Assembly: GCF_039521325.1 (NCBI RefSeq)
Contig: NZ_BAAACD010000044.1
Length of the DNA: 64,000 nucleotides
Strand: one strand, 5' to 3'
Origin: Clostridium_X cadaveris
Lineage (GTDB): Bacteria; Bacillota; Clostridia; Clostridiales; Clostridiaceae
Of this stretch, positions 44,768 through 52,212 are shown one piece after another. The notes beneath the pieces were generated by a model. It was not told where the DNA came from. It did not search any database and saw only the letters and a list, made by a program, of their open reading frames with translations. The position numbers and the translations under genes are program-made. How positions within the stretch are numbered: position 1 is the stretch's first letter; the number at the start of each line of letters is the position of its first letter.

Positions 44768-45430
44768 TTATACCTCCTTAATTAAAGTTGATTTTAATCT
44801 TTTTATAGGAAGCATTTTTAATATTATTATACATATAAGTCCTTCAACAGATATGAATACTCCATTAACTAAAAGGGAATAAGGAATTGGAGTCATTCCA
44901 GCATCTATGGCATAGCTTCCAAAAAAGATTACACCTGATAAGAAGTGACATAAAAATCTTCCGAATAATGCTACGACAGTTCCTTTTATATAGTTGTTTT
45001 TAAAGAAACCAACTAAGCCTAATGACATATAAGCTAAAGGATAATCCAAAAGCATTTGAACAGGTGTAAGTATAAATGGATCTAAAATAAGATTTAATAG
45101 ACCAAATATAAAACCTGTAAGAAGCCCTATGGATGGTCCATAAACTATTCCCATAAACAATATTGGTACCATGCTTCCTAGAGTTACACTACCACCTTGA
45201 GGCCAGCGATAAACTCTTAGAACTTGAAGTACACATGCTAATGCAATAGCTAGTCCTATTTGAGCTATAAGTTTAGCACTAAATTTTATCTTTTTTACTT
45301 TAGCAAATACTATACATAAAACTAGTATAGCTATTAAAAGAATTACAGTTGATGGACGAGCTAACACATAAAAAAAGCTTTCTTTAAGGTTTCCTAACTG
45401 TCCGACAAATTTGTTGATACTTTCTAACAT
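44768..45430 (-). CDS. thiT: Energy-coupling factor S component for thiamine, ThiT
   Basis: The substrate-binding membrane subunit for thiamine, which shares the general ECF ATPase and T module encoded elsewhere. The 220-residue protein has six or so helices plus an extra N-terminal one (25-43). The stretch YRWPQGGSVTLGSMVP and GFIFGLLNLILDPF match ThiT. ATG behind AGGAGGT. First gene of the TPP-controlled unit. Confidence 0.93.
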   Translation of the reverse strand: MLESINKFVGQLGNLKESFFYVLARPSTVILLIAILVLCIVFAKVKKIKFSAKLIAQIGLAIALACVLQVLRVYRWPQGGSVTLGSMVPILFMGIVYGPSIGLLTGFIFGLLNLILDPFILTPVQMLLDYPLAYMSLGLVGFFKNNYIKGTVVALFGRFLCHFLSGVIFFGSYAIDAGMTPIPYSLLVNGVFISVEGLICIIILKMLPIKRLKSTLIKEV

Positions 45431-45463
45431 TAATATTAACCTCCTATTTTAGCTAGGACGTAG

Positions 45464-45502
45464 AAATAAAAAGAACTTCATTCTCTAGGAATGAAGTTCT
45501 TT
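45464..45502 (-). terminator. Riboswitch-controlled terminator of thiT
   Basis: A perfect 13-base stem (45470-45482 with 45490-45502), then TTTTTATTT on the minus strand, about 30 bases after the TPP aptamer. Confidence 0.88.
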
Positions 45503-45532
45503 ATAATTAGTAAACTAACTACAAGTCACTTT

Positions 45533-45615
45533 GCTTTCCTACGCTGGCATTATCCAGTTCAGGTACGAGGGTCAATGATGAACTCATCTCTCAGCCTAAA
45601 GGCACCCCTAGCTCT
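45533..45615 (-). ncRNA. TPP riboswitch (THI element)
   Basis: The minus strand has the conserved blocks AGGGGTGCC, GGCTGAGA, TGACCC, ACCTGAACTGGATAATGCCA and GCGTAGGAAA. Thiamine pyrophosphate should favour the terminator and reduce ThiT expression. Confidence 0.97.
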
Positions 45616-45636
45616 TTATATTTTATTTATAAATTT

Positions 45637-45665
45637 ATAATATACGTATAGTTACAAAAAGTCAA
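45637..45665 (-). promoter_or_regulatory. Promoter of the thiT unit
   Basis: Minus strand TTGACT (45660-45665) and TATTAT (45637-45642), 17 bases apart, just after the padR stop codon. Confidence 0.82.
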
Positions 45666-45673
45666 TTATTGGA

Positions 45674-46114
45674 TTAGAGGTAAAGATCATTGTAGACAAC
45701 TTTAAACACTTCTAAAGCTTCTTCTATTTTATTTTTGAGAAGCTTTTTCTTCTTTAAATACTCAGCTTCACCTTCATCCGTAAGAGTGTAAATTTTTTGG
45801 AATTTTTTCTTTGGGTCGTCCCATTCACCTTTCACTAAATCATTTTTCTCTAGTTTTTTTAAAATAGGATATATACCTCCTGTACTAGGAATCCATAAAC
45901 CGTTAGTATGACTTCCTATTTGATGAGCTATCTCATTACCATTGGATGGTCCTAAACTTAATATATATAGAACATACAATGGAAGAAGACCCTTAGTAAA
46001 AACTTGACCTACAGCTTCATTTTCTTTTTTTACTTTTTTTAGTTCAGCAAGCTTTTTTTTGTATTCTTCATACAGCTTCTCTTCTTCGGACTTAATGTTT
46101 TTATTATCTATCAT
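45674..46114 (-). CDS. PadR-family transcriptional regulator
   Basis: A 146-residue regulator with a winged helix (about 40-115: LPLYVLYILSLGPSNGNEIAHQI, then STGGIYPILKKLEKNDLV) typical of PadR. The N-terminal 35 residues are a charged helical extension. It starts two bases after the degV stop without a strong ribosome site, so it is translationally coupled to degV. It may control its own operon through the repeats over the degV promoter. Confidence 0.9.
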   Translation of the reverse strand: MIDNKNIKSEEEKLYEEYKKKLAELKKVKKENEAVGQVFTKGLLPLYVLYILSLGPSNGNEIAHQIGSHTNGLWIPSTGGIYPILKKLEKNDLVKGEWDDPKKKFQKIYTLTDEGEAEYLKKKKLLKNKIEEALEVFKVVYNDLYL

Positions 46115-46116
46115 AA

Positions 46117-46962
46117 TTAATAACTTTCAGCTATAGCAACTCCAACTAAACCAGCTCCAGTATGAACACCAGCAGTAGGGCTTATGTCGGAGAAGTAAGT
46201 TCCTTTTAAATTTGGATCATCTTTTATTTGAGAATACACAAACTTTGCTTGATCTTCAGCACCACCATGCATAACACATACAAAACAAGGACCTTTAGCA
46301 AGTGATTCTTTAGCAATTGATATAAGCTTGTTTAAGCCTTGTTTTTTGCCGCGAGCTTTGCTATAGATATAATAAACTCCATCTTCATTAACAGAAATTA
46401 TGGGCTTTATATTTAGAAGCTCTCCTAAAGTTCCGGCAACTTTTCCTATTCGACCTCCAGCTTTTAAATAAACTAAAGTGTCTATTACGAAAAACATTGA
46501 TGTATGAGACTGATATATAGGAAGTTCTTTTACAATAGTATCAAAGTCAAATCCTTTTTCTATCATTTCAGCACATTTAAGAACTGTAAGACCAGTTCCT
46601 ATTGATAGAGTTCTTGAGTCAAATACATGAATTTTTAGTTTAGGATGATTTTCTGCAACTAAATTTATTGCATTAAAAGTTCCAGACAGTCCACTAGATA
46701 TAGATATAACAATAGCATGAGTGAAGCCTTCTTTTTCCACTTCACTAAATGTATCGTCTATTGTCTGTAAATCTGGAAGAGATGTTGTTGGGATCTCTTC
46801 TGGCAACCTAGAATATACTTCAGATGGCTCTATGCTTATTCTATCTAGATATTCTTCGTTTTTATATATTATTTTAAATGGTAACATTTTTATATTATAT
46901 TTTGAGTAAGTTTCGGATTTTAAGTCGCTAGTGCTATCACATATTAAAGCAATTTTATCCAT
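46117..46962 (-). CDS. DegV-family fatty-acid-binding protein
   Basis: A 281-residue protein of the DegV (FakB-like) family, which binds a fatty acid and presents it to the kinase FakA for phosphorylation. Family features: CDSTSDL near the start, TTSLPD, SISSGLSGT (the Thr/Ser loop), DSRTLSIGTGL and the C-terminal THTGAG-like VHTGAGLVG. AGGAGG precedes the ATG. It shares its promoter with padR. Confidence 0.92.
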   Translation of the reverse strand: MDKIALICDSTSDLKSETYSKYNIKMLPFKIIYKNEEYLDRISIEPSEVYSRLPEEIPTTSLPDLQTIDDTFSEVEKEGFTHAIVISISSGLSGTFNAINLVAENHPKLKIHVFDSRTLSIGTGLTVLKCAEMIEKGFDFDTIVKELPIYQSHTSMFFVIDTLVYLKAGGRIGKVAGTLGELLNIKPIISVNEDGVYYIYSKARGKKQGLNKLISIAKESLAKGPCFVCVMHGGAEDQAKFVYSQIKDDPNLKGTYFSDISPTAGVHTGAGLVGVAIAESY

Positions 46963-46997
46963 AGATTTAAAATTCCTCCTATATTTAATATAAGATA

Positions 46998-47038
46998 ATT
47001 ATATCACAATTGATAACTATATCAATAGTGATATAGTT
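46998..47038 (-). promoter_or_regulatory. degV-padR promoter with tandem operator repeats
   Basis: Minus-strand promoter TTGATA (47020-47025) and TATAAT (46998-47003), spacer 16. Two copies of TATCA-N4-TGATA lie over it: 47002-47015 and 47020-47033, 18 bases centre to centre. The second extends to a perfect 10-base inverted repeat (47015-47024 with 47029-47038). Confidence 0.72.
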
Positions 47039-47102
47039 GTGAAATTATATTTCAATTTAATTTAACAACTAAGTTATTTTTAATAACTGATTATAAAAAA
47101 TA

Positions 47103-47111
47103 TGATATAAT
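47103..47111 (+). promoter_or_regulatory. Extended -10 promoter of the MgtC-like gene
   Basis: TGATATAAT is an extended -10. It would give a leader of about 140 bases. I see no known magnesium riboswitch in that leader. Confidence 0.5.
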
Positions 47112-47258
47112 ATTATTATAAGGAAAGACAATAAAATAAAGTGTTGTGGTAAAATATGTTATAAGAAAAAGCAAAACAATATTTGGGAGAGTGAAATTAA
47201 ATTTCAAAAAATGGTCTAAAAATTGAATGAAAATTCTAATTAGAGTGGAGGATAAGTT

Positions 47259-47972
47259 GTGTTAACTTATGAAATTATAGCTAGATTAATTATGGCGGTA
47301 ATAATCGGAGGAGTAATCGGATATGAACGTCAGAACAAAAATAGACCAGCAGGCTTTAGAACTCATATTTTAGTATGTTTAGGAGCCACTGTTATATCGC
47401 TTATTCAATGTTTTAATGTAAATGATGCAATTAGAATGATACAGGCAGATCCAGCTTTGGCTAATGTAGTAAAGGTGGACATGCAAAGGCTTGGGGCTCA
47501 AGTTATATCAGGAATAGGTTTTTTAGGAGCAGGTACTATAATACACGAAAAAGGATCTATAAAGGGACTTACAACAGCTGCATCATTATGGGTAGTTGCA
47601 TGTATAGGACTTGGCATAGGAATGGGATACTATTTCTTAGCTGGAGCATCTACTATAACCGCTGTTTTGGTATTGGGAATATTAAAGAAATTTGAAAAAA
47701 AATATATGATGACTTACAATGAATTAACTCTTCAAATTGAGCATTTAAATGATAAAGTAGTTTATCACGATATATCTCAATTTTTTAACAACAAAAATAT
47801 AAAGATTTTAAGAGTTGATTTTTCTATAAATGAAGAAGATGATGATGCTAGGTATACTGAAAGTGAGTACACTATAAGACTGAATAAAGGGCTTAGCCCA
47901 TCTAAACTTGCTGAAGAATTAGTATCAGCAGATGTAGGGGTAAAAAGAATTGTTAGATGTGAATATGCATAA
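47259..47972 (+). CDS. MgtC/SapB-family membrane protein
   Basis: A 237-residue protein. The first 145 residues hold five hydrophobic segments with the family signatures GGVIGYERQ, RPAGFRTHILVCLGA and GIGFLGAGTII. The last 85 residues form a soluble ACT-like domain. MgtC proteins adjust to low magnesium and to acid in some pathogens by acting on ATP synthase or transporters; SapB members are less known. GTG start behind GGAGGAT. Confidence 0.88.
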   Translation: MLTYEIIARLIMAVIIGGVIGYERQNKNRPAGFRTHILVCLGATVISLIQCFNVNDAIRMIQADPALANVVKVDMQRLGAQVISGIGFLGAGTIIHEKGSIKGLTTAASLWVVACIGLGIGMGYYFLAGASTITAVLVLGILKKFEKKYMMTYNELTLQIEHLNDKVVYHDISQFFNNKNIKILRVDFSINEEDDDARYTESEYTIRLNKGLSPSKLAEELVSADVGVKRIVRCEYA

Positions 47973-48010
47973 ACCTATGTACGGGTTTATGTTGTAAATA
48001 TAAAATAAAT

Positions 48011-48045
48011 GGGTGTTGAATGAGAACATACAACACCCTATTTTT
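48011..48045. terminator. Bidirectional terminator between convergent genes
   Basis: GGGTGTTG (48011-48018) with CAACACCC (48031-48038), then TATTTTTAT. A small 8-base hairpin at 47968-47991 precedes it. Confidence 0.8.
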
Positions 48046-48048
48046 ATA

Positions 48049-49074
48049 TTAATTTTTAGCTATTTTAGTAGAAGAGTCTATTATGTTCCATATAGTATTG
48101 CCGGGATTTAAAGGGATCGTATTACCATTGTCATCCTTTAAGACTGTAGAATCCTTTTCTTTGTACCATTTTGCAGATTTAATTTTTCCATTTGATAAAA
48201 CAAAGCCGTTTCCAGAACCATTTAGATCAATATCTACGTGTTTACCATCCTTATTTAAGGTTATTTTAGTAAGTTGAATTACCACGTTCTTAAAACCTAT
48301 AGGGGATCCAGTCTCTCTATCAATTGCAGCTTCATCATCCATGACTTTATAATATTTTCCGTTATTAAAGGTGTATGAGGTTTTATAGTATCGATTTATT
48401 GGAAGTTCTATATAGTTACATTCTTCTAAAGAATCTTTTGACCAGTAATCTTTATCGAATTTTAAATTACAAGTTGGAATATTAGAAAAACTTTTTTTAT
48501 TTATTGTACTTGTAATTTTTGATGATGATGTATAAAGATTATGAGGAGCTTTGCGCACAGAGTCTCTCCAATAAGAGCTGCTGTTAGCCATTTCATCCAT
48601 AGACATAAGATTTTCTGACTTGACACAGGCTAATGCCTCATCGCTACCGCCACAGTGAGCAAATGGAAGGTTGTATTCTTCTGATATATCTATGAAATAC
48701 GGTCTAAGACTTCTTACAGGACCAATAACTTTTGCATCATTCTTTTGAAAAAGAGCAATAAATCTAGAAATACCTCCTTCTGCCATAGTCTCATAAACTA
48801 TATCGGCATCATTTAAGCCACTTTGAGGACGTGAAGCTTTAGAATTTTCTATGACAACCATAAACGGAGTTTGATTTTTGACGGTAGAACTTATTTCTTC
48901 ACCAGTAAATAGGCTTTTGACTGATGACGAAGGATTTCTTTCATTATGTAACATTGCAGAAGTTTCTGCAGTAGCTTCCTTAGTATTAGATGGTTCTTTT
49001 TTTTCAGCCAATGAACAACCGAATAAATTTATTGAAATGCCTAAGGTTAATGCTAAAATTAAAGTTTTATTCAT
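48049..49074 (-). CDS. YerB-like DUF3048 lipoprotein
   Basis: A 341-residue surface lipoprotein. The signal ends in the lipobox NLFGC (Cys20), followed by a Ser/Thr/Glu-rich linker. DUF3048 sequence is clear: TPFMVVIENSKASRPQSGL, DADIVYETMAEGGISRF and IGPVRSLRPYF. The function is not known. AGGGAGG precedes the ATG. Likely a substrate of the Lgt enzymes of this cell. Confidence 0.92.
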   Translation of the reverse strand: MNKTLILALTLGISINLFGCSLAEKKEPSNTKEATAETSAMLHNERNPSSSVKSLFTGEEISSTVKNQTPFMVVIENSKASRPQSGLNDADIVYETMAEGGISRFIALFQKNDAKVIGPVRSLRPYFIDISEEYNLPFAHCGGSDEALACVKSENLMSMDEMANSSSYWRDSVRKAPHNLYTSSSKITSTINKKSFSNIPTCNLKFDKDYWSKDSLEECNYIELPINRYYKTSYTFNNGKYYKVMDDEAAIDRETGSPIGFKNVVIQLTKITLNKDGKHVDIDLNGSGNGFVLSNGKIKSAKWYKEKDSTVLKDDNGNTIPLNPGNTIWNIIDSSTKIAKN

Positions 49075-49252
49075 ATTAAAAACCTCCCTTAAATTTATGA
49101 TATATTTAGTATTTATATGAAAGATGAGTTTGATTTATGAATAGGTGAGAAAACTTTGTATTGTCAACAGGAGGTAATGTGCAAGAAATCTATGTAGAGA
49201 AAGCTACAGACGATTAAAGAGAGAATTTCAAAAAAAAATATGTTTATATGAA

Positions 49253-49281
49253 TTGCTATGAGAAAGTATGTTTAGTATAAT
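49253..49281 (+). promoter_or_regulatory. Promoter of nrdD
   Basis: TTGCTA (49253-49258) and TATAAT (49276-49281), spacer 17. Confidence 0.72.
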
Positions 49282-49292
49282 GTATCAAGTTG

Positions 49293-49308
49293 ATACTAGA
49301 TATTGTGT
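49293..49308 (+). promoter_or_regulatory. Candidate NrdR box
   Basis: ATACTAGATATTGTGT agrees with the NrdR box ACACTATATATAGTGT at 13 of 16 positions, including nine of ten in the core. It lies just after the -10 box, where bound NrdR would block transcription. A clear second box is not seen. Confidence 0.6.
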
Positions 49309-49324
49309 TTGGAGGGATACTTTA

Positions 49325-51442
49325 ATGCTACATGTTGTGAAAAGAGATGGACGTAAGGTTGAATTTAACTCTCAAAAGATAGCTGATGCTATAAAGGGAG
49401 CATCAGAGGAAATTGCTTATGGGTTGAAAGAAAGCGAAATAATAGAGATAACTAAAGACGTAATAAAAGAAATTGAAAATCGTGAATTAGATGAGATAAC
49501 AGTGGAAACTATACAAAATATTGTTGAAGATACTTTGGCTTCTTTAAATTATGGTGAAGTCAGCAGGACTTATAGTAATTATAGACAAGAAAGAACAATG
49601 GTTAGAGAAATCAAATCAGATCTTATGAAAGCTATAGAAAAGATTGGTGTTGAAACTGATAGGGATAATGCTAATGTAGGAAATAACTTTAGTTCAAAAT
49701 TATTAAGAATAGCAAGTGAATCAAATAAGTGGCATAACTTAGCTTCTATGCCTAAAAATTTAGCAAAAGCTCATGAAAATGGGGATTTATATTATCATGA
49801 CTTAGATAGCTACAATTTGACTACAAATTGTTTACATATACCAACTAGAGAAATTTTAGAAAGAGGCTTCAATACAGGATATGGAACTATAAATCCTCCT
49901 AAAAGAATAGAGTCAGCTGCAGAACTTTCATGTATACTTCTTCAGTCAACTCAAAATGATATGTTTGGTGGACAGTCACATCCGGATTTTGATAATGACA
50001 TGGGTATTTTTGTAGAGCCTACTAGAAAAGAAATAAGATGTGAATTAGAAGGGTATGGACTTACAGGAAGTCAGCTTGAGGAATTAACTGAGAAGAAGCT
50101 TAAAAAACAAATTCATCAGGCTATGCAGGGAATAGTATACAATCTAAACACTATGCATTCAAGAGCCGGTTCTCAGGTACCATTTAGTTCAGTAAATGTA
50201 GGAATACCTGAAAACCATGATAGTGCTATGATATGTGAGATATTCCTTTTAGAATATGAAAAGGGACTAGGAAAGGGAGAGCAACCTATATTCCCTAACA
50301 TAATCTTTAGAGTTAAGGAAGGTGTCAATAGAGAAGTAAGCGATCCATATTATTATCTATATGAACTAGCATGTAGAGTAGCAAGCAAGCGTATGAATCC
50401 GACTTTTATGAATATAGATGCTGATTTTAATAAAGATTATTATGATAAAGGTGTGGTTCCAGCAACTATGGGATGCAGAACATACATCATGTCTAATGTG
50501 AATGGAGAGCCAGGAACTAAGGGAAGAGGAAATATAGCTCCAACAACTATAAATCTTCCAAGAATAGGCTTGTTAGCAAAAGGTAATGTAGATAAATTTT
50601 TTGAGATGCTTGATGTAAGATTGAATCTAGCTAAGGAAGCTTTAATGCATAGATATGAAGTTCTTAAAAACTTAAGGGTTAAAGATCTTCCATTTGTTGC
50701 AGGACAAGGACTTATGAAGGGTTCAGAAGGATTAGAGCCAAATGATTCAATAGAACCAATATTAAAGCAAGGGAGCTGGAGTATAGGCTTCATTGGTCTT
50801 GCAGAGACTCTTACAGCTCTTACAGGAAAACATCACGGTGAGGATGAAAAATCTAGAGAATTAGGAGTTAAGATTATATCTCATATGAGAGATTACACTG
50901 ATAAGCTTATTGAAGAAACAAAGCTTAATTGGAGTACTTATGCAACTCCAGCAGAGGGATTAAGCGGAAAGTTTATTCTTCAAGATAAAAAGGTATTTGG
51001 AGAGGTAGCAGGTATTACGAATAAAGATTACTACACAAATAGCTATCACATACCAGTAGGATTCCCTATTTCTATAAAGGATAAAATAGATATAGAAGCT
51101 CCATATCATAAGCTATGCAATGCAGGCCATATAACTTATATAGAAGTAGATGACCGTCCAGATGGAGAAACTATAATGGATATATTAAATTATGCATATA
51201 AAAACACTAATATAAGTTATATGGGAATAAACTTTCACATAAGATACTGCAAATCCTGCGGAACATATTTAGATACAGGAGATATAAAGTGCCCTAAGTG
51301 TGGAAGTAATGACATACAGGGAGTATCTAGAGTTACAGGATATTTAAGCCTTGATGAGAGATTTGGTCCTGGGAAGCATGCAGAAAGACATGATAGATTA
51401 ACTCATACAACAAAAGAGAGCGGATATAGAGATTGTGAATAG
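49325..51442 (+). CDS. nrdD: Anaerobic (class III) ribonucleoside-triphosphate reductase
   Basis: Makes deoxynucleotides without oxygen, using a glycyl radical. The 705-residue protein has an N-terminal ATP-cone (about 1-90, VVKRDGRKVEFNSQKI), the catalytic core, a zinc site near the C terminus (CKSCG and CPKCG) and the radical site Gly672 in RVTGYLS. ATG at 49325 follows GGAGG at 49311-49315; longer forms would begin in the promoter. Its activase nrdG lies 3 kb away rather than next door. Confidence 0.96.
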   Translation: MLHVVKRDGRKVEFNSQKIADAIKGASEEIAYGLKESEIIEITKDVIKEIENRELDEITVETIQNIVEDTLASLNYGEVSRTYSNYRQERTMVREIKSDLMKAIEKIGVETDRDNANVGNNFSSKLLRIASESNKWHNLASMPKNLAKAHENGDLYYHDLDSYNLTTNCLHIPTREILERGFNTGYGTINPPKRIESAAELSCILLQSTQNDMFGGQSHPDFDNDMGIFVEPTRKEIRCELEGYGLTGSQLEELTEKKLKKQIHQAMQGIVYNLNTMHSRAGSQVPFSSVNVGIPENHDSAMICEIFLLEYEKGLGKGEQPIFPNIIFRVKEGVNREVSDPYYYLYELACRVASKRMNPTFMNIDADFNKDYYDKGVVPATMGCRTYIMSNVNGEPGTKGRGNIAPTTINLPRIGLLAKGNVDKFFEMLDVRLNLAKEALMHRYEVLKNLRVKDLPFVAGQGLMKGSEGLEPNDSIEPILKQGSWSIGFIGLAETLTALTGKHHGEDEKSRELGVKIISHMRDYTDKLIEETKLNWSTYATPAEGLSGKFILQDKKVFGEVAGITNKDYYTNSYHIPVGFPISIKDKIDIEAPYHKLCNAGHITYIEVDDRPDGETIMDILNYAYKNTNISYMGINFHIRYCKSCGTYLDTGDIKCPKCGSNDIQGVSRVTGYLSLDERFGPGKHAERHDRLTHTTKESGYRDCE

Positions 51443-51458
51443 ATTAAAGTTAAGAAGT

Positions 51459-51537
51459 GTTTATCTAAGAATGTGAATTTTGTTATCTCATACTTAAAAA
51501 GATGTAAGGGATGACAACTGTTAACTATTAGATAAAC
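51459..51537 (+). other. Long-range inverted repeat after nrdD
   Basis: GTTTATCTAA (51459-51468) and TTAGATAAAC (51528-51537) are perfect complements 59 bases apart, ahead of the main terminator. It could fold the 3' end of the mRNA. Confidence 0.35.
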
Positions 51538-51540
51538 GAA

Positions 51541-51585
51541 TTAGCCCTTGCTGATGCGATATAATTCAGCAAGGGCTAATTTTAT
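51541..51585. terminator. Bidirectional terminator after nrdD
   Basis: Perfect 14-base stem (51541-51554 with 51566-51579) followed by TTTTAT, between convergent genes. Confidence 0.88.
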
Positions 51586-52124
51586 ATGAACTTATCCTTT
51601 GGCATTTTTGCCACAAGGGTTAAGACTAAATCTACTAATAGATATATAGTTAAGATTATAGAGAGTGAATTAAATATATATACCCCTCTCAGATATATAT
51701 TGTTTATTATAGGCTGAAGTATATATATGGCTGCAAATACTAGAATAATCCAAAAAGCTGAAAAAAGAAGACATACATATCCATTTATGTTTAAAGGAAG
51801 ATCAGCATAATCCCAATATTTTAGTCCTAATAGATGATCTAATAAAAACCCGGATATGTACTCTACAGTGCTTGGAACAATAATGCTCATAATTCCCAAA
51901 AACCATAGGCTTGAATTGTACCTTTGAAGCACTATTATTATAGTCATAGCAAAACCGTACATGGGTTTAAAAGGTCCTATAAGAAATCCATTTTTAGAAA
52001 AACTGCCACACATAACAAGGCTATATAGGCCCTCTACTATCCAACCTAAAAATGAATATAGAACAAAATAAAAAAGCAGAGAATAAATGTTTATAGCAGG
52101 AAATTCTCTGTTTAATAATTCCAT
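51582..52124 (-). CDS. PF06541-type membrane protein (putative ABC transporter permease, CmpB-like)
   Basis: A 180-residue protein with five hydrophobic segments. The motifs YSFLGWIVEGLYSL, NGFLIGPFKPMYGFA, VEYISGFLLDHLLGLKYWDYADLPLNINGYVCL are the conserved blocks of PF06541, annotated as a putative ABC-transporter type IV. There is no ATPase partner here, so that name is doubtful. Function unknown. AGGGAGGAG precedes the ATG. Confidence 0.82.
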   Translation of the reverse strand: MELLNREFPAINIYSLLFYFVLYSFLGWIVEGLYSLVMCGSFSKNGFLIGPFKPMYGFAMTIIIVLQRYNSSLWFLGIMSIIVPSTVEYISGFLLDHLLGLKYWDYADLPLNINGYVCLLFSAFWIILVFAAIYILQPIINNIYLRGVYIFNSLSIILTIYLLVDLVLTLVAKMPKDKFI

Positions 52125-52212
52125 AAGTACTCCTCCCTATACTAAAATTGAGTATAAGGTTAGTATTTCCCAGCTATTATTATTTATTCTCTGATTATAA
52201 ATTTATATCATA

